Assembly (NCBI GenBank): GCA_030280995.1
Contig: JASXTE010000007.1
Span: 4,510,001-4,574,000, forward strand
Direction of reading: 5' to 3'
Source of the DNA: Hemileia vastatrix
Lineage: Eukaryota > Basidiomycota > Pucciniomycetes > Pucciniales > Zaghouaniaceae
DNA length: 64,000 bases
The position numbers and the translations under genes are program-made. Below the pieces are notes generated by a model. It saw only the letters and a program-made list of their open reading frames with translations, ran no database searches and was not told the origin of the DNA. This document shows, in pieces, positions 21,130 to 31,923 of the stretch (position 1 is the stretch's first letter; the number at the start of each line of letters is the position of its first letter).

Positions 21130-21963
21130 TTTTTATTTGTATTTGTTTTATTTTTTCTTAACCGTTTTATTTTCTTTCTCTTTTTATTGCTTGATTATGC
21201 ACGTCTTTCTGCACTTCTTTATTTGTCTTCCCCCCTTTTTTTTCTTTTCCTCCGGTTATCCTTTATTTGTCTTGTTTATTTCTTTTTCTTCTTTTCCTTT
21301 CTTCCTTTGTTCTTTTCTTCTCCTTCTTTTTTTTTATTCATTAATCTTATTCCCACTTTTTTATATTTTCCTTTTAGAAATCGTTTTATCTTTTTCTTTT
21401 TTTTTTATATATATTTATTTCTTTTAATTAATTATTATATTGTTTTTTTTTTTTATTATTGTCGGAAAAAAAAATATATCGTCTCTATCCTCTACTAAAA
21501 AACTGTAACAGAAAGTTACGAGTTTTTCTAAAAAAAAATGTATATATCTGTCTTTACTAAATTATATCTATATATATAAAACTTTTTTTTTAAAAAAAAA
21601 AACTGTTGTATTGCTTTGTATAAAATTTATGTCAAACTTTATACCTTACCTCTGAAAATATTATCTTATCCTGTCTCTTTTTTTTTTTAAAAAAAAAATT
21701 AAATTGTTGTAGCTATATTTTTATAATTTTTCTAAAATCTATTTTCTATTTAAATATTTAGTTTAAATTTATTTTTTCTTCTTTTTTTTTTATAAAAGTT
21801 TTTAGTATAGTAATATAATACTATTTGTTGTAATAATTTTTAATAATTGTTATTTTTGTAGAATAATATTTAATTTTATTTAAGTATATATTTTATATAA
21901 TAATTATTTCTTGACACTACTTTGATGAGGTGCCTGGATTTTTTCAAAGGAAAGACCCCCAAA
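21130..21963 (-). other. Gypsy-2 5' leader
   Basis: Pyrimidine-rich on the plus strand, with many T runs and A/T tracts and no coding content. It joins the first ORF to the primer binding site at the LTR edge. Confidence 0.8.
21949..21961 (-). promoter_or_regulatory. Gypsy-2 primer binding site
   Basis: On the sense strand TGGGGGTCTTTCC starts two bases after the LTR end, the usual spacing, and begins with TGG as expected for pairing with a tRNA CCA end. Gypsy-6 has TGGGGGACTTTCC at the same position (47974-47986). The tRNA was not identified. Confidence 0.7.
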
Positions 21964-23117
21964 TGTCAGGCCTGAGTCACTGTAAGAGGTATAAATAAGT
22001 CTTATCAGCAGCACTAAGGTCTGAATAGGACTAAACCAAGGTTAGGTATAATAATATACTATAAAATCCCACACTATTTATAACTTTGATTATATGTTAT
22101 AAACCAGGTACTGTTTATATAATACTATAAATCACTCAATCTAGTGTTATAACAATATTTAAATACTATATATAGTTATTTCCACGTCTGTTTATATACA
22201 ATATAAACCAGGTTCCAAACTAAAGTATATAAATAAGTTACCCGGACTAGTAAGTTATTAATTCAATATATTAATAAGATATAGTACTTATGCTTCTGTA
22301 ATTCTTACTTGGACTACTCAACAAGTTGGGAACCAGGAATAAGATATCAATATTTATAATCTACTGAGAAATAGAGCTTACCTATTTAAGATACAATATC
22401 AATAATATAATATTGAATTTATATTAAATGATAAGGGGAAACTAATAATAAATATATTACCCTATGCAGTGGACCTCACTCAATATAGCTGTAATGATAT
22501 TTAATTATTAAGACTCAAGAGACTACACCAGTAGTAACTTCAATAATACTAAAAGTATCAAGTTTAAGTTGTGGTAAAAGCAGATGGTGATTTCTAGGGG
22601 AAATCACCTCCTTATATCTTATTTCATCCATACTATTTACATGTATTTTCTTATCTGTATTTTCATAAGCCCTGCATTTAATTTATCTGTACCCCTGACT
22701 CCTTATCTGCTTGCATTCATGTTTCTGCATTTATTCCTGCATCTTTTCCTACCTGCATGCTGTTTCTGCTTCTTTATTCCCCTGCATCTGTTCCTGCATC
22801 TGCATTTCTTCCTGCATGCTTTTCCAGTTTCCTGCATCTTTATCTCCTTGCATCTACTCTTGCATCTGCTCCTGCATCTACTCCTGCATCTACTCCTGCA
22901 TCTACTCCTGCATCTGCTCCTGCATCTACTCCTGCATCTGTTCCTGTGTCTGCATGCATTTCACCTGATGTCTGATATTCCTGCATTGTATACATATTCT
23001 GCATTTATCCTTTACTCCTGTCTTCTTATATATATTCTTTATTTAGTTAATTTATTCTTTACTTTACTTATTTGATACTTACTCTTTTGTCAGCTATTCT
23101 ACTGATCCTAGCTGACA
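21964..23117 (-). repeat. Gypsy-2 right LTR (5' LTR), MITE-free
   Basis: 1154 bp, colinear with the left LTR. At 21976-21992 it shows the uninterrupted sequence ACTGTAAGAGGTATAAA, the empty site for the MITE present in the other LTR. Differences to the left LTR are few single bases (for example in the GAATAGGAC, CCACGTCTG and CTTGCATCT stretches). Confidence 0.95.
22844..22950 (+). repeat. 12-bp tandem repeat in the Gypsy-2 right LTR
   Basis: Same CTCCTGCATCTA array as at 15184-15290, with one or two base differences between the LTRs and the same number of units. Confidence 0.85.
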
Positions 23118-23827
23118 CTTGTCCCACACATTTTAACTAAAGCATCCTTAATAACTTGATGCCCTCTTTCAACCATGCCTTCAGCTTCAGGATAATATGG
23201 GGTTGCTACCCTAACCTTTGATCCAACTTTCAATACGGCCTCTTTAAACTCTGTCCCAAATTCAGGACCTCCATCTACCGTTACCAACTTCATCATCCCA
23301 TACCTATATACCCAATTATTCAAAAAAAATTCTGCCACATTTTTGGCAGTTAAATTAATAAGAGGTGCTGCCTCTACCCAACCAGATAAATCATCTCTGG
23401 CCACAATTAAATATTTATACCATCCCTCTTTAATATGAACGGCATCTAAACTAACTCTTCCAAAGAGCGTATATTCACCGGTTGCGCGTCCAGGTTCTTT
23501 TGGCCTTAAATAACTTCGTCTTTGACATTCTTCGCATGACTGAACCCACTGTTTAACAGCCATCTTCATGCCAGGCCACCAAAATGGATCAGAAATTCTT
23601 CTAAACGTTTCTCCAACGCCTCTATGCCCGAGATCTTCATGCAGTGATTTCAAAACTAATTCTTGCCCCTTCTCTTGAGTTATAACTACTTGAGGATTTG
23701 GATACCTTCTCCTCATTAAACGTCGACCAGATAGGTAAAACGTAGATGACTTCCTCTTGATAGCCACCCATTCATTGTCTTCACACTCTTCTGGCCTCTC
23801 TAAAGTCAACAAATATTTGACTAACAA
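23118..23827 (-). pseudogene. Gypsy-1 integrase, zinc region and catalytic core
   Basis: The frame encodes an integrase with an HHCC zinc region (HEDLGHRGVGETFRRI...CEECQRRSY) and a D,D,E core: D of LDAVHIKEGW, D of VTVDGGPEF, and E of GMVERGHQV. Homologous sequence stops at 23118, where Gypsy-2 begins; the rest of the protein is at 12878-13436. Upstream the frame is separated from RNase H by a TGA at 23849-23851 and a shift. Confidence 0.88.
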
Positions 23828-23871
23828 AAAATAAAAACCAGTCTGACCTCAGACTTCATCTTGAAAATCGA

Positions 23872-24951
23872 TTAATATAACATCAATAGGGACTTCTCTA
23901 TCACCAATATCACCTGCACATGAATGAGCCAATAATCGTTGACCCCTAAATAAATCATTAATCGAGCTATGTCGACGTTTTTCTTCTGACCTTTGGATCC
24001 TTCATAAACCGTATTCGAAAATACCTCTTTCTCTTTATCCACCTTTTTATTTAAATTCTCTAATTCTCCAACATATACACCATTCCTTAACTTACTACTA
24101 TCCCACACTACCAATCCATCTTCCTCTACATACACCACATCTTCTTCTACCTCCTTTCTACCGAATTTATCTACACCTTTTCCAACACCTTTATTAACAT
24201 AAAAACTATTTTCCAGTTTATCCTCTTGGTGGAGGTCATCATCACCATAATCTAAACACAATAGTCCTGCCAGTTTAACCTCATGGGGGAGGTATGGAAA
24301 GTCTTCAGCTCCTTTAGTGCTGGCTTTGATAATAGGTATATCTTCATCGAACTCTTCTGAGTCTGAATCTTCTTCAGTGGGTGGTCTCCTTGATAAACCA
24401 TCTGGCATAGTAAAAGTTTTGCCAGGCTTATGAACTAAATCGAACAAAAAATGTTGAATAAAAGCTACCCATCTAGTCATGGGTGCGTTCGGTAAACTTG
24501 GGGAATTAATCATCTGGATTAACGATTTTTCATCCACTTGCAACTCAAAATGTTGCCCCCACAAAATATGCTGAAGTTCCTTCAGTATTTTTGCCACACC
24601 ACATAATTCCAATTTTGGTTGAGAATATCTTGATTCGACCTCAGTAAATACTACAGATTCATACCTAACTGGCCTGATGTAACCAGCTTTATCCATCTGA
24701 GACAAAACCGCCCCAGCTGCAACCTGACTTGAATCAACTGCTAAATAAATTCTGCCAGCATTTTTTCCATAATCCAACTTGTGCAGGACTAAATCCTTCC
24801 CCACAACCTCCTTCAACTTCCCAAACGCCTTCTCACACTCTTCATCCCACTCCCAGTCTGCATCCTTTCTTGTTAACTGTCTCAATGGAGCTGCCAATGA
24901 AGAAAAGTCCTTGATAAACATTCTAACATATACGCAAACGCCTAAAAACCC
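23872..24951 (-). pseudogene. Gypsy-1 RNase H and linker to integrase
   Basis: The product starts GFLGVCVYVRMFIKDFSSLA, the RT-RNase H border, directly after an in-frame TGA at 24952. RNase H shows LAVDSSQVAAGAVLSQ, ESRYSQPKLELCGV and MPDGLSRRPP. A long acidic linker follows in which two hairpin motifs (24213, 24271) are translated. The frame ends with a shift near 23875. Gypsy-1 belongs to a Ty3 group with unusual motifs (FIDDGG in RT). Confidence 0.85.
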
Positions 24952-26685
24952 TCAAACTTTGGTCGTATTCTTGGGTCTTGGCCAGGACTGAATTTTGTTA
25001 ACTTTCTTCTTGGACATAATCCTACCCTCTCTACATACCACATGGCCTAATATTTCTAAGGCTGGCACACAAAACGAAAATTTTGAACCTGAAATAGTTA
25101 AACCAGCCTCTTCAATTCGAAAAAAGATTCTTTCTAATGTAATTGCAAACTCCCAAATGAATTTGCGTATCCCGGGATTCTCTTCCAACACCTGGTTATC
25201 ATAGTTGGTTGTTAGTCCCTTAATTCCTCCATCATCTATAAAGATTCCAGCATAGTGTGGAATTTCGTCCTGAAGGATCCAAGCCATCTGAGCTTGATAA
25301 ACTGCAACCGAATTTGTTGCTCCTTGAGGTAATCTTGTTAACTGTAAACGTCCTAGTGGCGTATCAAATGTAGTGAGAGGCCTTGAGTCCGGATGTAACT
25401 CTCTCTCATCATATCCACCCATAATATCTCCCAAACCATAACACACTCTCCCTGCAAACGCTTCAACAAACTCCTCAGCACTAGGCGGTATCCCAGCATC
25501 CTTTATTGTAACCCTATTTAATTCCCTAAGATCATGAACAACTCTAAGCTTGCCATTCGGTTTCTTGATACAAAATACCAGACTAGAATAACTTGATGTT
25601 GATTGCTCATACAGTCCAGTGCGTATCCGTTCTCTGACAACTTCAATATAGGCTTCTTTTAATGCAGCCGGAATAGGAATAGGTTTCTGCTGCCACGGTT
25701 CATGACATACCACAGGAATCTTGTAAGGCTCCCCATAGGAATGCTTCAACACACCCCTCTCCTCTTCTACAAAAGCAATGGCCTTCTCTCGCTTAACCAT
25801 CACATCCAACAACAACTTCTTCTCTTCTCCAGACAACCAACCATCAGGTCCAAAATTAACAACACCCAGTCTCTCAAAAGTGATTCTTGACGTCTCAGAA
25901 AATTCAGGCGGATTCTTTACCAAGGGACTTTCATAAGGATCTCTTGATAACCCTGGTCTTCTCAAGGGTGGATTTAATTCAGCAGGTAGCGGTTCATTAA
26001 TAGGTCGAACTTTATTTGCTACTTTCTTATATTTGGCTGCGTCCACATCTAAATAAACTTGAGGTAAAACATTTACTTTTGTATTGTTATTACCTATTTC
26101 ATCAAATGAATCTTCTTCATCGCCAGAATCGGAATAAGAAAAATTAGAAAAATATTTTATTTCATTTTTAAATTTTACCCTTTTCTCCTTTCCCTCGTCT
26201 AATTTATAAACAGATTTTCCAACACCTTTGCTTCCCTTATCCAACAGTAAATCGCCCGTAAAGAAAGTTGGCATTTTAACCTCTTGCTGGAGGACCGGAA
26301 TTGAATTTTCACAAAAATTATTTTTTTGTGTTTTAATTATACTGAGATTTTTAATCGGGTTTTGATAAGATTTTCGCAGTTTACCCTCTTGCTGGAGGTC
26401 CATAATAGAAGGAGATACTTGCAGTTTAACCTCTTGCTGGAGGCCCGGAATTGAATTTTCACAAAAATTATTTTTTTGAGCCTTAATTATACTGAGATTT
26501 TTAATTGGGTTTTGATAAGTTTTTCGCAGTTTACCCTCTTGCTGGAGGTCCATAATAGAAGGAGATAATTGCAGTTTAACCTCTTGCTGGAGGCCCATAA
26601 AAGAAGGAGATACTTGCAGTTTAACCTCTTGCTGGAGGTCATAAAACATACCCTTCCAATTTTTATACAACCTAATTTGGCCCAT
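24952..26685 (-). pseudogene. Gypsy-1 reverse transcriptase with repeat-bearing N-terminal extension
   Basis: A 577-codon frame. Residues about 18-140 hold repeated LQQEVKL/LQQEGKL units, each encoded by a hairpin motif. RT follows with LVFCIKKPNGKLRVVHDLRE, GDIMGGYDERELHPDSRPLT, LPQGATNSVAVYQ and the active site GIFIDDGGIKG; FIDD replaces the common YxDD. The frame ends at TGA 24952-24954 just before GFLGV, where the family usually reads RGFLG. Both sides continue in the same phase, so this is a single CGA to TGA type nonsense change. Confidence 0.88.
26271..26640 (+). repeat. Hairpin motifs within Gypsy-1 coding sequence, in two larger direct repeats
   Basis: Six motif copies start at 26271 (degenerate), 26377, 26422, 26527, 26572 and 26617 and read CAGTTTAACCTCTTGCTGGAGG. 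In the sense frame each translates as LQQEVKL or LQQEGKL. They sit in a direct repeat of about 150 bp (about 26286-26435 and 26436-26585) that also encodes NPIKNLSIIK and NNFCENSIP. Stem CCTC/GAGG, 6-nt loop. Confidence 0.88.
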
Positions 26686-27613
26686 TTGGCTTTTTCACCA
26701 TTTTTAAATTTTATAGAAAAACAGGGTAAATCCAATAAACATATAGAAAAGTCCATAACGTATTTGCACTCCAAAGTAATATTAACAGAAAATAATTGAG
26801 AATCCACTTGAATTATCTCCAAGTGAGCTGACCTATTGCAATCCGGGATCTCATCCTGAGGAGAGATTACAACATTAGAGTGATCAGCCCCCACTACCCC
26901 AAAAAATGAGGGCATCCATCTTTTTCCAACAAACATAATTCACCAGAAGCCGTCAGTTTTATATGGCGCTTCTTGGTGCAAACACAACATTGGCACAGAG
27001 TAGTAATCCCTGGCCGTGTTTCCCAACCTTTATCTCCAGGAGGCACTAACCGCATATGTAACCTCCGCATATCTTCACCAGTGATCTCCAAACTAATCCC
27101 CATGCCAGCTTGATACCCTATCCTGGCCTCAAAATCCATCAAAAAAGGACCACCAAGAACAGTTTTGACTGCTCCTCTGGCCACATAAAAGTGAACCTTA
27201 CCAAAAGATCCACCAATGCCTAACCTGACATGCTCAGCTGTACCCATCAGCTCTGTTGCATGCCCTCCAATACCTCTGAGGTTTCCCCCAGTGCCACTTT
27301 TAATTGGCAAGCCTATACTTGTTGCTTTCTCCAATGAAATTAAATTAATTTGAGACCCTGAATCGACCAAGACCTTAAATTCTTTACCATTTAGAGTTAC
27401 CACCAGGTAACCCAGGGGAGCGGAAAAATGTGTATCTACATCTTCCCCAAACTTTTCAGCATTTTCACAAATATATTCCACCTCTCCAGTGGAAACCCGA
27501 CGCCTCTTCAAATGCTTTTTTTGCTTTTCAGCAAGCGCCGGACTAATCGTAAATAACTCCCCCAAAGATAAGGGAATCTGCAGTTGATTCACCCTATTCA
27601 AAACTGCGTCCAT
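26686..27613 (-). pseudogene. Gypsy-1 protease region
   Basis: The 239-codon frame 26894-27613 encodes a retroviral-type aspartic protease: FKVLVDSGSQINLISL (active-site DSG), GTAEHVRLGIGG, and TVLGGPFLMDFEARIGY as the C-terminal part. It ends GCPHFLG; a related product continues in another phase down to about 26690 (DEIPDCNRSAHLEII, CFSIKFKNGEKAKW), so a shift has occurred near 26900-26930. The gag frame upstream is also out of phase. Confidence 0.85.
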
Positions 27614-27633
27614 CGCATTAGCTTGACCAGAAA

Positions 27634-28614
27634 CTACTGGCCGCTCATACTGGACCTTTGATTTACAAACCTTGGCCCTGGGTACCTCTTGAGGTCAACC
27701 GAGCCATCTTCACCTCCCATAATAACATCTTCACTTTCTATAACCCTAACTCTGTCACCAGCTTCTTGCACTAATCCTGATCCATCGCTAGTCCTTCTTA
27801 CACCCTCCATTGGGATGGGACCGCTAAAACTTGGTCTGGGTAGAGACGCCAACGGTACGTCCTCCTCAGAATCCGAATCATCCTCTGGCATAGGCTCACC
27901 ATTTAAATCAAACTTGCCATAACTAGGGGGCCCCATATCAGCAATCCCCTTCTGCATTTTATATAATTTGTCCTTAGAGTAAGGGTTCAATTTGTTGGCG
28001 GCATTTTGAGCGCTAGAATTCTTGTCCTTAGAGTAAGGGTTCACTTTGTTATTGGCCTTGCCAGGATTAGCCCTCAATTGGCTCTGAATGCTACTCTTTG
28101 CCTTAGTAGCAGCTGCTCTTCTAGCAGCATTAACATTGTATTCGCCGGCCATACAGCTACCCTCCACCTGGGCAACCATCGCCAGCTCTAAACCACCAAA
28201 AGAAGTAGAAAATGTGGCTTTACTGACCTCTTTCTCTTTACCTTTGTCAGCTTTTCCACCATTACCATTACCATTTTTGCCACCCTTGGCATTAACATCT
28301 TCATCCGTCACCTCTTCAAATCTGGCTCTCCTTTCAGCCGTTAAACTTCTTCTGACCAAATCAGAAGGAGACTGTCCATCACTGGGCTTGATGAACAAAC
28401 CATCAGGAAATTTATAAACTTTACCATCAAATAAAACTTGCCCAGCATCCATATCCTTATCAAGAGCAAAACAAACTGTTGCTCTATGCCCCCTCCTATT
28501 ACAATAGGAGCACACCTTTGGCTCATCATAGCCACCTCTATAACTACTACCACCATTCCCACCATTTCTCCCATTGCCTGGGAAGCGGTTACCATTATTA
28601 TTGCTATTATAATT
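27634..28614 (-). pseudogene. Gypsy-1 Gag, C-terminal half with zinc knuckle
   Basis: The frame is open from directly after the TGA at 28615 and includes an N/G-rich stretch (NYNSNNNGNRFPGNGRN), a CCHC zinc knuckle CSYCNRRGHRATVC, a segment KFPDGLFIKPSDGQSPSDLV and acidic motifs (MPEDDSDSEEDVPLASL). It ends in a shift near 27665-27690. Gypsy-3 (30785-31422) retains a diverged version of the same region. Confidence 0.87.
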
Positions 28615-29502
28615 TCAACGTTCATAACCTCTGGACTGATAAGAAGTTGACGTCAACGAAGAAGCGATTGGGGCCTTGTTAGCCTTCTGGGTTTCTTGAA
28701 CAAATATTTTTAATTGTTTCGTTAAATCGGCCAAGTGATCGACCATCTTATTATCTACATTGCCCTCAACTTTAGCAGCAGGTAATCCCATTTGAGCCTT
28801 CTTGGCCTCCTTGGCTTTGACCATAATATCGTTGTTTTCGGCCAAAACTTCGCTGACCTTGCTAACATATTGAGTGCATGACTCTTGATATTTGTCCAAC
28901 GCCAATAACTTTAGATGGGCTTGAATGTTGTCCTTGATAACCTCCAAAGCCGGCAGTTTCTGCTCACCATTAGGCAGTTCCTTCATCAAATCTTTTCTTG
29001 AAAGATCCTTCAAGACGTCTATACAAATATCCCTGCTGCATGCTGTCCAGAACAAATCTTTTGCTTGGTTCTCATGCACTAACTCGTCCACCAGTATGAG
29101 ATATTCAACCACTTCATCAAACTGGACACACAGCTTTTTGAAGTCAGCCATAGAAGAAACTCCACCTTTTGCTTGCCAGTCTCCAACAATTTTATTGAGG
29201 TCCATCATAGTAAACCTAACACCCCATCTATCAACCATAGCTTTAGAAAGCTTAACCCAATCCTTGTCCTTGAATGCCTGCATAGCAATAACCTCTTTTT
29301 CCACCTCCCTATCAGCAATAAAAAACCTAACTTGCTTCACCATATCCACATGAGAAGCACCATCAACAGCAGCAGCAGCTTCATACCTGCTAATAAACCA
29401 TTTAACCTCCTCCCCATCAAACTTTGGGCCATCCAAAGAAACAATTCTAACTGAGGGAGTAAGAGGGTTAGAAGATCCAGAAGCAACAGCAGAAGAAGAC
29501 AT
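28615..29502 (-). pseudogene. Gypsy-1 Gag, N-terminal half
   Basis: The 295-codon product has a Gag capsid-like region (VRIVSLDGPKFDGEEVKWFI, DGASHVDMVKQVRFFIADRE, KDKDWVKLSKAMVDRWG) and ends at TGA 28615-28617 directly before an N-rich stretch in the same phase. The start ATG at 29502 lies about 160 bp from the primer binding site, as expected for gag. Gypsy-3 contains a homologous Gag at 31924-32595. Confidence 0.88.
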
Positions 29503-29545
29503 CCCAATAAGTAATGAAAAGTGTTAACAATCAATAAAATAACAA

Positions 29546-29607
29546 GCCTCTTGCAGGCCAATAACAAAAATCCAATTAGAGTTCCAGAAAATATGCCTCT
29601 TGCAGGC
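29546..29607 (+). repeat. Two GCCT/AGGC hairpins in the Gypsy-1 leader
   Basis: GCCTCTTGCAGGC occurs at 29546-29558 and 29595-29607. It keeps the CTCTTGC core of the coding-region hairpins but has a different stem and lacks the CAGTTTA prefix. Confidence 0.6.
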
Positions 29608-29659
29608 TAAGAACGTTCTTGATCCAAGTAAGTCTTTAAAGAAAGCTAGAGAAATCGAA

Positions 29660-29676
29660 CCCCACGTTGGGTGCCA
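29660..29676 (-). promoter_or_regulatory. Gypsy-1 primer binding site
   Basis: The plus strand reads CCCCACGTTGGGTGCCA, a tRNA 3' end including CCA; the sense strand TGGCACCCAACGTGGGG is a PBS form common in fungal Ty3 elements. Four bases separate it from the LTR end at 29681. Confidence 0.85.
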
Positions 29677-29680
29677 ACTA

Positions 29681-30640
29681 TGGTAAGGTAAACTCTTACA
29701 GTCGCCTTGCTGTAAGCAGAATCCTGAGGAGATATGTGGATTTAGCTGAAAACCCCGTCCTTCCAATAAAAATAACAAAATGGGAATTCTAAATCACTAA
29801 GCTAACCAATCTACTTGGATCTGATTGATAAAAATAATGAAACTCTAAAATAATTAACGCTTATTGAGATTTAAGTAAAAGTGGCTGTTGAGAAAGAAAT
29901 ACTGATAACAACAATTAAGGTGTACCAGTGAAAGATCTGAAAAGATTGACTTTTATGTTTTTATAATAATTTGAATTTTTATGAGACAGCAATAATCAAG
30001 TCCCAGCGATGAAGACCTTTCTAAAGATACCCTGTTTGAAGTGTGATTTAAATTGTTGAATAGTATTTCTAAAATTTATATATAAAATATAAAGTTATAA
30101 GGGTATTACAATTTATTTAATTTGTTGAGTAATAAAAAATGAGACCGTGGTGGTTAATGATTAAGCTGTATGATCCCTCCCCCCTCTCAATTTCGAGTTT
30201 GAGAGGCACTTAAGTATTCCTAGTCACGTGCCTAAGTTTTCGCCTCCAGAGCTCTCCCAGAGTCAATCCGGAGCCCGTACGGAGTCTGTACGGAGCCGAA
30301 GCGGAGTCCGTACGGAGTCAAAACGGAGTCCGAATGGAGTCTGTACGGAGTCGAAACAGAGTCAAAGCGGAGTCTAAACGGAGTCCAAGCGGACTCAATT
30401 AGAACCTTTAAAACTATAATAAAAAATCTAGAAAAATTACACATGATAGAGCCACTTCCCCTTTACATTCCAAACTAATTTTCGTAGTCTGCGCAGCTTT
30501 AATCACCCCGTGAAAATTCATCAAAGTTAAGTAATTTCTAAAAACGTAAATATTTCTATAAAACTTTAAAATTCATTTAAAAATTCTTGACCAATATCTT
30601 CATATTTAAAACTCAAATAAATTAAATAAAACCCTTTTAT
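29681..30640 (-). repeat. Gypsy-1 5' LTR (outer end approximate)
   Basis: Starts TGGTAAGG on the plus strand after the PBS. It contains AT-rich sequence, a GC-richer block and an 11-bp minisatellite. No second copy is in the window, so the outer end between about 30430 and 30780 cannot be fixed; homology to the next relic starts near 30785. Confidence 0.55.
30269..30400 (+). repeat. 11-bp minisatellite in the Gypsy-1 LTR
   Basis: Twelve units of CGGAGTCnnnA type (CGGAGTCTGTA, CGGAGTCCGTA, CGGAGTCAAAA and others). The constant half is CGGAGTC, the last four bases vary. The unit equals about one helical turn. Confidence 0.88.
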
Positions 30641-30784
30641 AAAAAAATAATAACGCCAATCTTGCACGCCGTAATAACTCCATTTACGTACTTAGGTGCC
30701 ATACTAAACTTTAGGCTACCACACCGCGTGAGACAGAGTGACATTTACATAACCCAGAGGTTCAGAAAAATAAGTTTCCAACCC

Positions 30785-31422
30785 CTATCCAAATATCTCA
30801 GCAGAATCACATATGTATTCTACCTCCCCAGAGGAAACCCATCTCGTGGTCAACAACTGTTTCTGCCTATCAGCCAACCCAGAACTTATAGCATACAATT
30901 CCCCATAAGTAAGGGAAACATGACCCTTATTCATCCTTTCCAGGACAGAGTCCATAAAATTAACTTGGACAGAAACCACTGGCCTATCAAAGTGAGCTCT
31001 TTGCTTCACTATCATGGTCCTAGATGATTCTTGTGGACAAGAACCACCAACAGATTTATCATCAACAGGAATCAAAGCCAATCCCTCACCAGAACCAACA
31101 ACTCCAGCAGGCTTTGGCAATGAAGCCAAAGGGACATCCTCCTTAGAGTTAGAATAAACATTCATAGGCATTGGCTCACCATTCAGGTCCAATGCTCTAA
31201 AACTAGGGGGCCCATACCTGCCCTACCCTTCTGTATTTTATACAGCTCCTCATTGCTGTACTTTTTACTAGCCGCACTTAGCTTAGGATCCACCTTTGAA
31301 ACCTTAGGCCTTGGTTGGGCCTGAGAACTACTCTTAGGCCTTCCTGAATTTCCTGCTTTCACATAATACACACCAGCCAAGCATTCCCCACTTGAATTTC
31401 CACCACAAGAATACAACTCCAA
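30785..31422 (-). pseudogene. Gypsy-3 relic: Gag C-terminus and start of protease region
   Basis: Two overlapping frames (31183-31422 and 30785-31192) encode a diverged version of Gypsy-1 27450-27950: MDLNGEPMP, SKEDVPLASLPKP, FDRPVVSVQVNFMDSVLERM and SSGEVEYICDSAEIFG. Homology ends abruptly at about 30785, before the protease active site. A shift near 31190 splits it. Confidence 0.85.
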
Positions 31423-31923
31423 ACCACCAAAGGAAGATTTAAATGAGATTATATTAGCCTCCTTTCCCTTGACCTTGCATCATTTTCACCTTAACCAGGA
31501 GAAGAAGCCTCATTAGGCAACTCCTCAAATTTTGTCCTCCTTGTGTTGACATTATGTCTCCTCTGACCATCATTAGGCTTCATAAAAGAACCATATGGGA
31601 ACTTGAACACTTTCTCATCAAATTCCACCTTCCCTTCAGACACATCCCTATAAAGTGCTTAAAAATCATTGGACTTGTGGCCTGTCCTGCTGAATTAAGA
31701 GAAGACCCAAGGATCACTCCAACCAATCCTCCTATCAAAATCTCTGGACGGAAAAGGAGCCTTATTGGCCTTCTGAGCCTCCTGAACAAATATATGTACT
31801 TTTTTGTCAGATCAGCCAACTGCTACACTACTGAATCAACCTCTTTAGGCTTCTCAGGAGCCTTCCCCATATTCACACTTTCCTTCTTCCTAGATTCCTC
31901 CACATTTTCAGCAAAAGCTTCAC
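31423..31923 (-). pseudogene. Gypsy-3 relic: decayed middle of Gag
   Basis: Short pieces in several frames correspond to the Gypsy-1 zinc-knuckle neighbourhood; a segment near 31700-31820 encodes a match to the KKLKIFVQE-type region. No intact CCHC knuckle is seen. Confidence 0.6.

Larger units (their letters stand above)
13437..23117 (-). mobile_element. Complete Ty3/gypsy element Gypsy-2 nested in the Gypsy-1 integrase
   Basis: LTRs of 1154 bp (13437-15457 with a MITE inside, and 21964-23117) both begin TGTCAGGCC and end TAGCTGACA on the plus strand. The element is flanked by the 5-bp duplication CTTGT (13432-13436 and 23118-23122). Without the MITE and its duplicated bases it is about 8.8 kb. 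Genes are on the minus strand: N-terminal ORF, gag, pol, and integrase tail with chromodomain. The LTRs differ at only a few sites, so insertion is recent, yet the frames are already broken in several places. Confidence 0.95.
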
